A stretch of 64,000 nucleotides of DNA, taken from assembly GCF_050433125.1 (NCBI RefSeq), contig NZ_JBNPXV010000006.1, forward strand, positions 1-64,000, in the 5' to 3' direction. Below, piece by piece: positions 26,882-36,581 of the stretch (within the stretch, counting starts at the first letter, position 1; each line of letters opens with the position of its first letter). The position numbers and the translations under genes are program-made. The DNA comes from Roseimarinus sediminis (GTDB taxonomy: Bacteria > Bacteroidota > Bacteroidia > Bacteroidales > Prolixibacteraceae). The notes beneath the pieces are model-generated. The model was not told the DNA's origin, ran no database searches, and saw only the letters and a list, made by a program, of their open reading frames with translations.

Positions 26882-27049
26882 AATAATTAGCTGATTAAAG
26901 AAAACCCTAATTTGAATTTTATGGCTCTGGTATCATGATCTGTTATTAATTTCTCCCAAGGTTGTTCCCCCGTATGCAACTTTAAGCATATTTGTTAGTT
27001 GATACCATGAGTTTGAATCCCGGCGTTCCCCCGCCGGGATTTCTTTTGT
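26882..27049 (+). ncRNA. candidate small non-coding RNA
   Basis: A gene-free stretch lying between a promoter-like signal and a strong terminator. Two separated segments pair well: CTC-TGGTATCA (26925-26935) with TGATACCA-t-GAG (27000-27011), an 11-bp stem with one bulge closing a loop of about 64 bases, inside which GTTG/CAAC can pair. It ends with a GC-rich hairpin and T-rich tail. Size (about 170 bases) and plan could fit a 6S-like or other regulatory RNA; identity is not established. Confidence 0.4.
27015..27049 (+). terminator. intrinsic terminator without upstream gene
   Basis: Perfect 10-bp stem AATCCCGGCG/CGCCGGGATT with loop TTCCCC, followed by TTCTTTTG on the plus strand. The groEL transcript already has its own terminator 230 bases earlier, so this one implies a further transcript. 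Confidence 0.75.
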
Positions 27050-27057
27050 TGTGTAGT

Positions 27058-28938
27058 TTAATTTCCATTTCCGCGCAGCCTCGTAATCAGTTCGGCCAGG
27101 CTCAGGTTGATGCGCGGAATACGTAGCCGCTTGCCTTCTTTTTCTTCCTGGCGCGGCCCCGAATAAATGGCTTCAATCAGATGACTGTATTTTTGAGCCA
27201 GTACATTGCGTTTCAATTTAAGTGTTGGCGACATTTCACCGCTTTCGGGCGACCATTCATCCACCACCAGTTTGTAGCGTTTGATTTCTTCAACCTGCCC
27301 CATTTTTTTATTTACCTCGCGTACATCCTTTCTGATGGCGTCTTTTACTTCATGCATCTTTATCATCTCCGATTTCCCGGGAGCCTTTATTCCTTTTTGT
27401 TCGAGCCACTGGGTAATGTAGCCAAAGGCAGGAACAATGATGGCCGAAGCAAATTTCTCGTTTTCACCAACCACCATGGCCTGTTCGATAAAAAACGATT
27501 CCTTGAGCTTGTTCTCAATCATTTGTGGCGCGATGTATTTTCCTCCCGAAAGCTTGAATATTTCTTTCTTTCGATCGGTAATTTTCAGGTATTTGCCATC
27601 GACAAAGATGCCAACATCGCCGGTGTGGAAATAGCCTTCATCATCGATGACGGTTTGGGTGAGCTCGGGTTCCTTGTAGTAGCCCAGCATTACATTGGGG
27701 CCCTTGCAGCAGATTTCTCCATCGTCGGCCAGTTTTACCTCGACACCCGGAAGAATGGGCCCGACGGTTCCGGTGCGGATTTCCTTTCTTACGGGATTAC
27801 TCACCGCAATTACGGGCGATGTTTCGGTCAGTCCATAGCCTTCGAGTGCCTGAATGCCGGCAACACCCAGAACACGTCCGATACGTGGTTGCAGGGCGGC
27901 TCCGCCCGAAACAATAATCTCAATGCGGCCACCCATTACCGCACGCCATTTGGAGTAAATCAGCTTATCGGCCAGTTTCCTTTTCTGTTTGTAGTACCAA
28001 CTGAAGCGTTTGTTGTATTCAAAGTGATCGCCCAGGCGTACGGCCCAGAAAAAGATTGCTTTTTTAATTCCTTTCAGCTCTTTGCCCTTGTTGATAATTC
28101 CGTCGTAAATGCGTTCGAGCAAACGAGGTACCGTATTAAACATGTGGGGTCTGATTTCTTTTAGGGCGGGCATGATTTGCGCCAGACTGCCCACATAGTA
28201 AATACTCATCCCCTTAAACTGAAAGTGATAATTCATGCTCCGTTCATAAACGTGACACAGCGGCAGGAAACTTAATACGGTGGCTTCGCTTCCCAGGTGA
28301 TGGTTTTGCGCATGCTGGGTGAAGTTGGAAACCAAATTACGGTGCGAAAGCATCACTCCTTTAGGAACGCCGGTGGTTCCCGAAGTATAAATGAGCGTTG
28401 CCAGATCATCAGGGCTGATACTGTCTTTGATGCTGTCGAGTTCGTTGCGCCGGGCATTGCGCGTGCCTGCATTGGCAATTTCGGTCCAATGGGCCACACC
28501 GTCGAGCTGATCGAAGGAGAAAATACCCTTCAGCGTGTCGATTTCATCGACCAGTGCGGCAATTTTTTCGTAGAGTTTTTTGTCACCCACAATCACATAG
28601 CTGGCTTCACAATGCTCAAGAATGTAACGGTAGTCTTCGATACTGATGGTGGGATAAATGGGGACATGTACCACGCCGATTTGAGCCATGCCCAGATCGA
28701 AGAAATTCCATTCGGGCCGGTTCACGGTAACGGTAGCTACCTTGTCGCCCTTTTTCAGTCCCATCGATAAGAGACCCAGACTAATGTTGTTGGTGTTTTT
28801 AATGTATTCTGTCGACGAGTAAGTATACCATTCAGCACCGTTTTTTCCAGCCAGGGCATCGGTTTTTGAGGCATACATTGTTTCGTAACGCTGAAGCAAA
28901 TCGAAGGTTCGCTTCACGTTGTGATGAAGTATTTCCAT
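27058..28938 (-). CDS. fadD: long-chain fatty acid--CoA ligase (AMP-forming)
   Basis: Activates fatty acids to acyl-CoA with ATP. 626-residue member of the ANL superfamily: P-loop YTSGTTGVPKGV near 181, GYGLTETSPV near 370, TGDVGIFVDG near 442 and the DRKKEIFKLSGGKYI hinge near 455. The size and the C-terminal VNKKMGQVEEIK segment match the long-chain ligase branch common in Bacteroidota. It stands alone, leftward. Chain-length preference is unknown. Confidence 0.92.
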   Translation of the reverse strand: MEILHHNVKRTFDLLQRYETMYASKTDALAGKNGAEWYTYSSTEYIKNTNNISLGLLSMGLKKGDKVATVTVNRPEWNFFDLGMAQIGVVHVPIYPTISIEDYRYILEHCEASYVIVGDKKLYEKIAALVDEIDTLKGIFSFDQLDGVAHWTEIANAGTRNARRNELDSIKDSISPDDLATLIYTSGTTGVPKGVMLSHRNLVSNFTQHAQNHHLGSEATVLSFLPLCHVYERSMNYHFQFKGMSIYYVGSLAQIMPALKEIRPHMFNTVPRLLERIYDGIINKGKELKGIKKAIFFWAVRLGDHFEYNKRFSWYYKQKRKLADKLIYSKWRAVMGGRIEIIVSGGAALQPRIGRVLGVAGIQALEGYGLTETSPVIAVSNPVRKEIRTGTVGPILPGVEVKLADDGEICCKGPNVMLGYYKEPELTQTVIDDEGYFHTGDVGIFVDGKYLKITDRKKEIFKLSGGKYIAPQMIENKLKESFFIEQAMVVGENEKFASAIIVPAFGYITQWLEQKGIKAPGKSEMIKMHEVKDAIRKDVREVNKKMGQVEEIKRYKLVVDEWSPESGEMSPTLKLKRNVLAQKYSHLIEAIYSGPRQEEKEGKRLRIPRINLSLAELITRLRGNGN

Positions 28939-29263
28939 AAGTTAAATCAATTTCCATTTTTTCCAGACTTTCAAAATAAGTAAATTTTGATAAACAGAAA
29001 GAGTTGCCTTATCAAGTGGAAAAATGAAAAGTGAGACCTGCTGGCTAATGGGCAGTAAATAAGCGCTTAATGGAAGAGGGGTGGCTGATGCCTATTTGAA
29101 TTTGAATTTAGAATGTTTGAAAAACTTAAGTTCTTCTTTGTACAGGGCTTATGCTGTTCAACATTTTTTTATTTTTTATGATGCTGTTAAAGCATGAATG
29201 ATGTAGTTTTATTTTCTGTTTCAACCGGCGGAAGAAATTATTAGTCTTCAAAAATCAGTTTCA
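28939..29263. other. divergent intergenic region fadD / histidine kinase
   Basis: 325 AT-rich bases between two divergent genes, expected to hold both promoters. Only partial -7-like boxes were seen (for example CAAAATAA, read as TTATTTTG on the minus strand, at 28972). No RNA or repeat recognised. Confidence 0.5.
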
Positions 29264-31234
29264 ATGAAGAAGTTCATCAAGATCATCGCTTTGTTTTTTC
29301 TTCTTAAGCTGTTTTCATTCAATGGAAACGCACAGAATACTCAAATTGTGAGCCTGTCCGATACGCTTACGATGGAGGAGCAGGTGAGGGTATGTAGTAA
29401 TTTGTGTTGGAAAAACAGAGAAAAGGATAGTGATCTTGCTATGCGTTACGGGAAAATGGGAATTGAACTGGCAGAGAAAGAGGGACTTAATTCTTATTTG
29501 CCAAAACTTTATAATTATGTTGGTGTTGTTTACCAACATTATAAACACGAACCCGAAGCCGCTGTAGTATATTACGACAGAGCACTACAACATGGCTTAA
29601 AAAATAACGATTCAGTTGAAGTGGCTTATGTCTACAATAATCTGGGCGATGCTTTTTATCTTACAGGTAATGTTCCGTTGGCCATAGAATATGGACGCAA
29701 ATCGCTTGACCTGTTTGCCATGACAAACAATCAAACAGGTATTGCTTACAGTTGTATTAACATGGGGCTGGCTTATCGTTTAAGCCAGGAATATGATTCT
29801 GCCCTGTATTATTTTAATGAAGCCATTGACGTGCGCAAAGTTCTGAATGATTCCATAGGCATTGCTTCAGCTACACTTGAGTTGGCACACACGCATAATG
29901 ATATGGGCAACTGGCAATTGGCCATGAAATACTATCGTTCGTCCTTGCAGAAACATTTGCAACTGAATAACAAGAATTACATGGCTTATTCATTGAATGG
30001 AATCGGTCAGGCCTATTTAAAAGCGAACAAAAACGATTCGGCCCTCATCGTTTTTCGTCAGGCACTCCAATTGAGCGAAGAAAGAAACAACATCACAGGG
30101 ATGATTGGTAACCAGTGTGGTATGGCAATGGCCTATGCACAGCTGGGAAAAAGGGAGTTGGGAGAGGAAGCGCTTGGAAAGGCTCTTGAAAATGCACGAA
30201 TATCGGGCTTTACACGACAGGAGATGTATGTTTACAAAACCTGGGCCGATGTGGAACGTGTACTTGATAATTATAAGGCAGCCAGTCAACTTTATCAACG
30301 TTATATCGGATTGTACGACTCGTTGTATGCCCAGCAGCAGTTTCAGACCATGAATGAACTGAAAAACCGTTTTATCATGAGTGAGGAAATCAACCGGATA
30401 AACATTGACCTGGCTCAACGGAAGAAAGAAAAATGGTTTTTACTGGTTGTGATTGTTTTGCTTTTATTGATGGCCGGTGCACTAATAATGGGCTACCGTA
30501 CAAAGACTGCCCTTAATTCAAGACTAAAAGATAGCAACGACGCCAAGAATCAGTTATTGTCGATAATAGCGCACGATCTTGTAAATCCCTTTAATGTGCT
30601 GATGGGCATGAATGAATTGCAGCAGCTCGACTTCGACCAGCATGATTGTGGAGCTGCCCGCATCAAAGGATTGCACATGCAGCAAACGACCAGGGAAACT
30701 TATAAAATGATTGTGAATTTGCTTGATTGGGCACGCGCTCAAAGTGATCGCATACAAATGGTCCCCGAAAAGTTCAATTTAAGCCGCCTGATGAAAGACG
30801 TAAAAAAGGCAATAGAGAGTATGGCAAGTACCAAGGACATCAGCATTGAATGTGAGCTTAGCATGCAGAATGAAATTGTAGCCGATCCCAATATGATCCG
30901 CACGGTTTTAATGAATTTGCTGAGCAACGCTATTAAGTTTACCCCCACAGGAGGGAAGATAAGACTTGAATCATTCCTAAATGAGAAGCAGATCGAAGTA
31001 AGGGTGAGCGATACTGGAATTGGCATTCCTGATGTAGAGGCGGCCAAACTATTTAAAGAAAATTTATTGAGCAGCAGGCAGGGAACCAACAATGAAAGAG
31101 GTACCGGTTTGGGGCTCCTGCTTTGTAAGGACTTTATTGAGCGACATCACGGGAAGATCCGTGTTGAGAGTCGCGAAGGCAAAGGTTCCATATTTAGTTT
31201 TGTACTGCCATTGCAAAACAAAGGAAACGATTAA
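29264..31234 (+). CDS. TPR-containing sensor histidine kinase
   Basis: Membrane sensor kinase, 656 residues. Signal peptide (about 1-23), a periplasmic array of tetratricopeptide repeats (about 60-370), a short coil, one membrane helix (about 391-411), then HisKA and HATPase domains. The phosphoacceptor lies in IIAHDLVNPFN near residue 436; the N-box NLLSNAIKFTPTGG is near 549, G1 DTGIGIP near 583, and G2 RGTGLGLLLCKDF near 612. There is no receiver domain and no response regulator gene next to it, so its partner is elsewhere. The TPR array suggests protein- or peptide-sensing. Confidence 0.93.
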   Translation: MKKFIKIIALFFLLKLFSFNGNAQNTQIVSLSDTLTMEEQVRVCSNLCWKNREKDSDLAMRYGKMGIELAEKEGLNSYLPKLYNYVGVVYQHYKHEPEAAVVYYDRALQHGLKNNDSVEVAYVYNNLGDAFYLTGNVPLAIEYGRKSLDLFAMTNNQTGIAYSCINMGLAYRLSQEYDSALYYFNEAIDVRKVLNDSIGIASATLELAHTHNDMGNWQLAMKYYRSSLQKHLQLNNKNYMAYSLNGIGQAYLKANKNDSALIVFRQALQLSEERNNITGMIGNQCGMAMAYAQLGKRELGEEALGKALENARISGFTRQEMYVYKTWADVERVLDNYKAASQLYQRYIGLYDSLYAQQQFQTMNELKNRFIMSEEINRINIDLAQRKKEKWFLLVVIVLLLLMAGALIMGYRTKTALNSRLKDSNDAKNQLLSIIAHDLVNPFNVLMGMNELQQLDFDQHDCGAARIKGLHMQQTTRETYKMIVNLLDWARAQSDRIQMVPEKFNLSRLMKDVKKAIESMASTKDISIECELSMQNEIVADPNMIRTVLMNLLSNAIKFTPTGGKIRLESFLNEKQIEVRVSDTGIGIPDVEAAKLFKENLLSSRQGTNNERGTGLGLLLCKDFIERHHGKIRVESREGKGSIFSFVLPLQNKGND

Positions 31235-31243
31235 AATACTGCA

Positions 31244-31277
31244 AAAACGCAGGGCAAATTTACTTACCCTGCGTTTT
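31244..31277. terminator. bidirectional terminator, kinase / alaS
   Basis: Hairpin AAAACGCAGGG/CCCTGCGTTTT with a 12-base loop, between two converging genes. A/T runs on both sides allow use in both directions. Confidence 0.85.
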
Positions 31278-31303
31278 CTGAGCTCTGAATTCTCTGCTCT
31301 CTG

Positions 31304-33922
31304 TTATTTCAGTGCCTTTTTGGCAATTTCAAAGGCTTCGGCTAAACCGTCCACCTTGCGGCCACCCGCTGTGGCGTAAAAGGCCTGGCCGCCGCCGCCG
31401 CCCTGAATGGCCTTTGAGGCTTCGCGGATAATTTTTCCTGCGTTGAGCCCTTTTTCATTCACCAGTGCGTCGGAAATCATGATGCTCAGGTTGGCCTTGC
31501 CATTTACCTCGGCACCCAGTACCAGAAAGAGGTTCTCTACTTCACCTTTCAACTGGAAAGCCAGATCCTTGATCAGTTGTGCATCGTTGAGCGGAACCAT
31601 GGCGGTAAGCACATTGATTCCGTCGATGTTTTCAATGCTGTTCTTCAGGTTGGCTTTTACTTCCATGGCTTCTTTTTTGGCAAAGCCTTCGAGTTGTTTT
31701 TGCAGCTCACGGTTGTTGTCGAGTACATCCTGCACCGTGCCGGCAAGGTTGTTGGGATTGTTCAGCAGCTGCTTCACCTGTTTCATGATGGCCGTATTTT
31801 CTTCCATCATTTGTTCTACCCTGTCGGCTGTAATGGCTTCAATACGACGTACGCCTGCCGAAATAGCACTTTCGGAAGTAATGTGAAACATGCCGATTTG
31901 TCCGGTGGCTTCAACATGGGTTCCTCCGCATAGTTCAACCGAATCGCCAAATTTAACCACCCGCACCAGATCACCGTACTTTTCTCCAAAAAGGGCAATG
32001 GCTCCCATTTCCTGCGCCTCGTTCATGGGCACCTGATTAAAAACTTCGGCCTTCAGGTTTTGGCGAATGAGCTCATTCACAATGCGCTGAATTTTAATCA
32101 TTTCTTCTTCGCTTACTTTTTGGAAGTGAGAGAAGTCGAAACGAAGGTAGTCGGGGGTTACCAGCGAACCCTTTTGTTCAACATGGGTGCCGAGTACCTC
32201 GCGCAGGGCATGGTCGAGCAGGTGAGTGGCCGTATGGTTATTGGCCGTCAGGCGGCGCACCTTTTCGGGAACCACGGCTTTAAATGTTGCGGCCGGGTCG
32301 GACGGCAACTTATCGGCAATGTGAATAATGAGGTTGTTTTCCTTTTGCGTATCGAGGATGCTGATTTTTTCACCATTGGCTTCGATGTAGCCCTTGTCGC
32401 CAATCTGACCACCCGCTTCGGCATAAAAGGGAGTGTATGAAAAGGCCAGGTGGTAAAGGGTTTTCTTGTTGGTTTTTACCTCGCGGTAGCGGGTAATGTG
32501 TATTTCGGCAGTAAGATGATCGTAACCAATGAACTCCTCACGTTCGTCCTGTTTTACAACGATCCAGTCGCCGGCTTCCTGTGCAGCGGCATTACGTGAG
32601 CGGTTTTTCTGCGCTTCCATGGCCGTTGAAAACTCCTGCTGGTTCACGCTCAGCTGGTTTTCCTTTAGGATCAGTTCGGTGAGGTCGAGCGGGAAACCAT
32701 AGGTATCGTACAAGGTAAAGGCATCGGTGCCATTTACTTCGCTAAGGCCTTCCCTGCGGGTTTTGTTCATGATGCCATCGAGCAGCTTCAGACCGGTTTC
32801 GAGGGTACGCAAAAACGATTCTTCTTCTTCTTTAATTACCCGGCCAATGAGTGCTTCCTGGGCTTTTAACTCGGGAAACTGTTCACCCATTTGTTGCTTC
32901 AACACAGGTACCAGTTGGTAAATAAACGCTTCGCGGAAATCGAGAAAGGTATAGCCGTAGCGTACTGCACGGCGTAAAATGCGACGGATTACATAACCTG
33001 CCTTGTTGTTCGAGGGCAGTTGTCCGTCGGCAATGGCAAAGGCAATGGCCCTGAGGTGATCGGCAATGACGCGCATGGCAATGTCCTGTTGTTCGTTGTT
33101 GCCGTATTTTTTCCCCGATAATTTTCCTATTTCTTCGATAATAACCTGAAAAACATCGGTGTCGTAGTTCGATTGTTTGCCCTGAAGCACCATGCAAAGT
33201 CGTTCGAAACCCATGCCGGTATCGACATGTTTGGCCGGCAGCTCCAGCAGTTTGCCGTCGGCTCTTCGATTGTACTGGATGAAAACGAGGTTCCAGATTT
33301 CAATTACCTGGGGATGATCCTGGTTGACCAGTTCAACACCGGGCTTTTGGGCTCTTTCCTCGTCGCTGCGAATGTCGACATGAATTTCGGAGCAGGGGCC
33401 GCAGGGGCCGGTATCACCCATTTCCCAGAAGTTGTCTTTCTTATTGCCATTAATGATCCGGTCTTCAGGAAGGTATTGTTTCCAATAGTCGAGTGCTTCG
33501 GTATCGCGGGCTACCCCGTCGGCTTCATCGCCTTCGAAGATGGTGGCATAGAGCCGGTCGGGAGCAACCCCCATGGTGTCGACCAAAAATTCCCAGGCCC
33601 AGTTGATGGCTTCCTTTTTAAAATAATCGCCAAACGACCAGTTGCCCAGCATTTCAAACATGGTATGATGATAGGTGTCGTGCCCTACTTCTTCCAGGTC
33701 GTTGTGCTTTCCCGAAACACGAAGGCATTTCTGGGTATCGGCTATCCTGGGATGTTTTACCGGGTCGTTGCCAAGAAAAATGTCTTTGAACTGGTTCATC
33801 CCTGCATTGGTAAACATCAGGGTAGGATCGTTTTTTACGACCATCGGGGCCGACCGTACAATCTGGTGTTCTTTCTTTTCAAAAAAATCAAGAAAAGCTT
33901 TTCTTATCTCTTGTGAAGTCAT
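31304..33922 (-). CDS. alaS: alanyl-tRNA synthetase
   Basis: Charges tRNA-Ala. Starts at ATG MTSQEIRKAFLDFF (872 residues, usual length); a GTG six bases upstream is possible. Class II catalytic core at the N-terminus (TNAGMNQFKDIFLG near 36; GDTGPCGPCSEIH near 170), the editing domain with HTATH near 566 and the zinc-type CGGTHVEATGQIG near 665, and the C-terminal C-Ala domain with GGGGGQAFYATAGG. Not linked to other translation genes here; the M23 peptidase and MerR genes diverge upstream, an order seen in many Bacteroidota. Confidence 0.97.
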   Translation of the reverse strand: MTSQEIRKAFLDFFEKKEHQIVRSAPMVVKNDPTLMFTNAGMNQFKDIFLGNDPVKHPRIADTQKCLRVSGKHNDLEEVGHDTYHHTMFEMLGNWSFGDYFKKEAINWAWEFLVDTMGVAPDRLYATIFEGDEADGVARDTEALDYWKQYLPEDRIINGNKKDNFWEMGDTGPCGPCSEIHVDIRSDEERAQKPGVELVNQDHPQVIEIWNLVFIQYNRRADGKLLELPAKHVDTGMGFERLCMVLQGKQSNYDTDVFQVIIEEIGKLSGKKYGNNEQQDIAMRVIADHLRAIAFAIADGQLPSNNKAGYVIRRILRRAVRYGYTFLDFREAFIYQLVPVLKQQMGEQFPELKAQEALIGRVIKEEEESFLRTLETGLKLLDGIMNKTRREGLSEVNGTDAFTLYDTYGFPLDLTELILKENQLSVNQQEFSTAMEAQKNRSRNAAAQEAGDWIVVKQDEREEFIGYDHLTAEIHITRYREVKTNKKTLYHLAFSYTPFYAEAGGQIGDKGYIEANGEKISILDTQKENNLIIHIADKLPSDPAATFKAVVPEKVRRLTANNHTATHLLDHALREVLGTHVEQKGSLVTPDYLRFDFSHFQKVSEEEMIKIQRIVNELIRQNLKAEVFNQVPMNEAQEMGAIALFGEKYGDLVRVVKFGDSVELCGGTHVEATGQIGMFHITSESAISAGVRRIEAITADRVEQMMEENTAIMKQVKQLLNNPNNLAGTVQDVLDNNRELQKQLEGFAKKEAMEVKANLKNSIENIDGINVLTAMVPLNDAQLIKDLAFQLKGEVENLFLVLGAEVNGKANLSIMISDALVNEKGLNAGKIIREASKAIQGGGGGQAFYATAGGRKVDGLAEAFEIAKKALK

Positions 33923-33970
33923 ATACACTGTTTTGATACCGTATTAAGTTGTTAAAGATTAACATTCCGG

Positions 33971-34001
33971 TTAGGAAGTTTTAAAATATTTATTAGTTTT
34001 G
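33971..34001 (+). promoter_or_regulatory. candidate promoter of the M23 peptidase gene
   Basis: TTAG (33971-33974; one mismatch to TTTG), 19 bases, then TAGTTTTG (33994-34001), an exact -7 TAnnTTTG match, 88 bases before the start codon. Confidence 0.45.
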
Positions 34002-34088
34002 TTTCACTTAGAGTGCATTCATCTATTGCGAGTTGCAAAAATAGAAATTGTACTTGTAGATCAACTAACAAAACACTTTTTTTTAGCA

Positions 34089-35060
34089 ATGGGGGTTTCG
34101 AAATATCGGTTCAATCCGGAAACACTACAATACGAGAAGATCGAACGAAAGTTTTCGGCATACATGCTGCAAACCTTAGCCTATGTCAGCCTGGTGTTGT
34201 TTGTAGCAGCAGGTATTGCACTGCTGTTTCTGAATTATTACGATACGCCCGAAGCCAAGGCCCTCAAAGAAGAGAACTCGTTGTTGCTCGCACGTTACAA
34301 CGAAATGAATGAAAAACTCGAGCAGGTAGAAACGGTACTCGACGAGATTCAGGTGCGTGACGATAACATTTACCGGGTCATTTTTAACAGTGAACCCATT
34401 CCTGAAACGGTACGTAAGGCCGGTTTTGGTGGTACCGATGCCTATGCTTCCCTGTCGTCGTTGCGTGATGCCGACATCGTGGTGAATACTTCGCGAAAAC
34501 TCGATGTCATTTCAAAACAAGCTTACATTCAGGCCAAATCGTACGAGGAAGTACTCGACATGGCCCTTACCAAGGATCGTGAACTTGCATCGATACCTGC
34601 CATTTTACCGCTTTCGGATAAGGATCTTGCCTATACTTCATCGGGCTGGGGAATGCGTGTTCACCCGGTTTATGGTGTGCCCCGCTTTCATTACGGAATG
34701 GATTTCGTCGCTCCCAGGGGAACAAAAATTTACTCCACCGGTGCGGGAAAAGTTGTTTCCGTTCGTTCCCTCCGAACGGGCCATGGTAAGCATGTGGTGA
34801 TTGATCATGGCTTTGGTTACCAAACGCTGTATGGACATATGAGTGCCTTCAATGTGAAAGTGGGCGATACGGTGAGTCGTGGTCAGGTGATCGGCTTTGT
34901 CGGTTCTACAGGCACCTCCACAGCTCCGCACCTGCATTACGAAGTGCACAAGAATGGTAAAAATGTTGATCCAAAATACTACTATTTCAAAGATCTGACT
35001 CCCGAGGAGTTTGACCAATTGGTGGCCATTTCGTCGAATGTGCGTCAGAGTTTTGATTAA
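34089..35060 (+). CDS. M23-family peptidoglycan endopeptidase, membrane-anchored
   Basis: Zinc metallopeptidase of the LytM/M23 type that cuts peptidoglycan cross-links, or a regulator of such cleavage. Starts at MGVSKYRFNPETLQYEKIE (324 residues), the typical Bacteroidota start; the longer frame is rejected. One membrane helix (about 29-50), a coiled coil (about 55-85), then the M23 domain with FHYGMDF near 200 and HLHYEVH near 281, which supply zinc ligands, so the active site looks intact. Followed 9 bases later by a MerR regulator. Role in cell-wall remodelling is inferred. Confidence 0.92.
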   Translation: MGVSKYRFNPETLQYEKIERKFSAYMLQTLAYVSLVLFVAAGIALLFLNYYDTPEAKALKEENSLLLARYNEMNEKLEQVETVLDEIQVRDDNIYRVIFNSEPIPETVRKAGFGGTDAYASLSSLRDADIVVNTSRKLDVISKQAYIQAKSYEEVLDMALTKDRELASIPAILPLSDKDLAYTSSGWGMRVHPVYGVPRFHYGMDFVAPRGTKIYSTGAGKVVSVRSLRTGHGKHVVIDHGFGYQTLYGHMSAFNVKVGDTVSRGQVIGFVGSTGTSTAPHLHYEVHKNGKNVDPKYYYFKDLTPEEFDQLVAISSNVRQSFD

Positions 35061-35069
35061 CTTTGCTCC

Positions 35070-35405
35070 ATGCCTTTTCATGAACCGGAAATAGAAAAAC
35101 ACTTTTACAGTATTGGTGAAGTGGCCGATATGTTTGAAGTCAATGCTTCGCTGATTCGTTTTTGGGAAAAAGAATTCTCCCATATCAAGCCCTATAAGAA
35201 CAAAAAAGGCAACCGTCTTTTTACCCGCGAAAACATCGATCAGGTTGCACTGGTTTACCATTTGGTAAAAGAAAGGGGAATGACCCTGAAAGGTGCCCAG
35301 CAAAAAATCAAGGACAATAAAGCAGATGCCGTTCACGAGCACGAACTGGTGAAACGGCTCAATGCCATAAAAAGTCTTCTGCTCGAAATCAAGGAAGAAC
35401 TTTAA
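35070..35405 (+). CDS. MerR-family transcriptional regulator
   Basis: 111-residue one-domain regulator with the MerR winged helix: YSIGEVADMFEVNASLIRFW (about 12-31) is the DNA-binding helix pair, followed by LFTRENIDQVALVYHLVKERG. No cysteine cluster or effector domain is present, so the inducer is unknown. Probably co-transcribed with the M23 peptidase gene. Confidence 0.9.
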   Translation: MPFHEPEIEKHFYSIGEVADMFEVNASLIRFWEKEFSHIKPYKNKKGNRLFTRENIDQVALVYHLVKERGMTLKGAQQKIKDNKADAVHEHELVKRLNAIKSLLLEIKEEL

Positions 35406-35453
35406 TAAACTGCAAGCCTGTTGGGCTGTTATTATCTTATTAAATTACAAAGG

Positions 35454-36557
35454 ATGAAACTGACAATACAAGAATTGTGCAGCGCCATTGAGGCTTTTGC
35501 ACCTCCTGCTTATCAGGAAGGGTGGGATAACTCGGGCCTGCTCATAGGCGATGCACGGCGCGAGATCAGTTCGGCGCTCATCACCCTCGATGTGACCGAA
35601 GCGGTACTCGATGAAGCCATCAAAAATGGCGATGGTTTGATCATTGCCCATCATCCGGCCATTTTTTCGGGCTTGAAGCGGCTCAACGGACGAAACGAAA
35701 GCGAACGGATCGTCATGAAGGCCATCCAGCACAATGTGGCCATTTATGCGGCCCATACCAACATCGACGTGGTGAAAAACGGAGTGAGCTGGAAAATGGC
35801 CGAAAAAATGGGGCTTCAGAATGTGCGAACGCTTGCACCCCAAACCGGGCTGCTGAAAAAGCTGGTAACTTTTGTGCCGGTGAATGATGCTGCCGCCGTA
35901 AGGGAGGCTGTGTTTGCTGCCGGGGCAGGCCACATTGGGAACTACGATTCGTGCAGTTTCAATGCCCGGGGCGAAGGAAGTTTTCGCGGGAATGCAGAAA
36001 GCCAACCCTACGCAGGAAAGAAGGAAACACTGCACTTTGAAGAAGAAGTGCGTTTTGAAACCATCTTCCCGGCTCACCTTCAGGCAAGGGTGCTCGATGC
36101 GCTGCTGAATGCCCATCCCTACGAAGAGGTGGCTTACGATGTGTATGCACTCGACAATCAGCACCCGCAGGTCGGTTTGGGCGTAATTGGTGAATTTGAG
36201 GTCGAAACAGCAGCCGACGAAGCCTTGCAACGCCTTAAAAATGCCTTCGAATGCAGGCTCATCAAACATACAGATATCCATCAGCCGACCTTCAAAAAAG
36301 TGGCACTGGTTGGCGGGGCAGGCAGTTCGCTGCTGAAACAGGCCATGCGTGCCGGTGCCGATTTGTTCGTAAGCGGCGATTTTAAATACCATCAGTTTTT
36401 TGAAGCCGAAAACAAAATTACCATCGCCGACATTGGTCACTTCGAGAGCGAACAATTCACTAAAGAACTTTTTTATGAAATACTTACAAATAAATTTTCT
36501 AAATTTGCAGTCCGCTTGTCGGAAGTAAATACCAATCCGGTAAATTATTTGTTCTGA
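35454..36557 (+). CDS. Nif3-like dinuclear metal centre protein
   Basis: Member of the Nif3/YbgI family (GTP cyclohydrolase I type 2 fold), which forms toroidal hexamers with a two-metal site. Starts at ATG MKLTIQELCSAIE after an AAAGGA stretch; 367 residues. Metal motifs are IIAHHPAIF near 63, YAAHTNIDV near 102 and the late DIGHFESE near 325. The middle (about 130-230) is the PII-like insertion found in longer members. The biochemical role is unsettled. A zinc-ribbon protein follows 25 bases later, a pairing common in Bacteroidota. Confidence 0.9.
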   Translation: MKLTIQELCSAIEAFAPPAYQEGWDNSGLLIGDARREISSALITLDVTEAVLDEAIKNGDGLIIAHHPAIFSGLKRLNGRNESERIVMKAIQHNVAIYAAHTNIDVVKNGVSWKMAEKMGLQNVRTLAPQTGLLKKLVTFVPVNDAAAVREAVFAAGAGHIGNYDSCSFNARGEGSFRGNAESQPYAGKKETLHFEEEVRFETIFPAHLQARVLDALLNAHPYEEVAYDVYALDNQHPQVGLGVIGEFEVETAADEALQRLKNAFECRLIKHTDIHQPTFKKVALVGGAGSSLLKQAMRAGADLFVSGDFKYHQFFEAENKITIADIGHFESEQFTKELFYEILTNKFSKFAVRLSEVNTNPVNYLF

Positions 36558-36581
36558 AACGATTAATAATTATTAAGTAAC

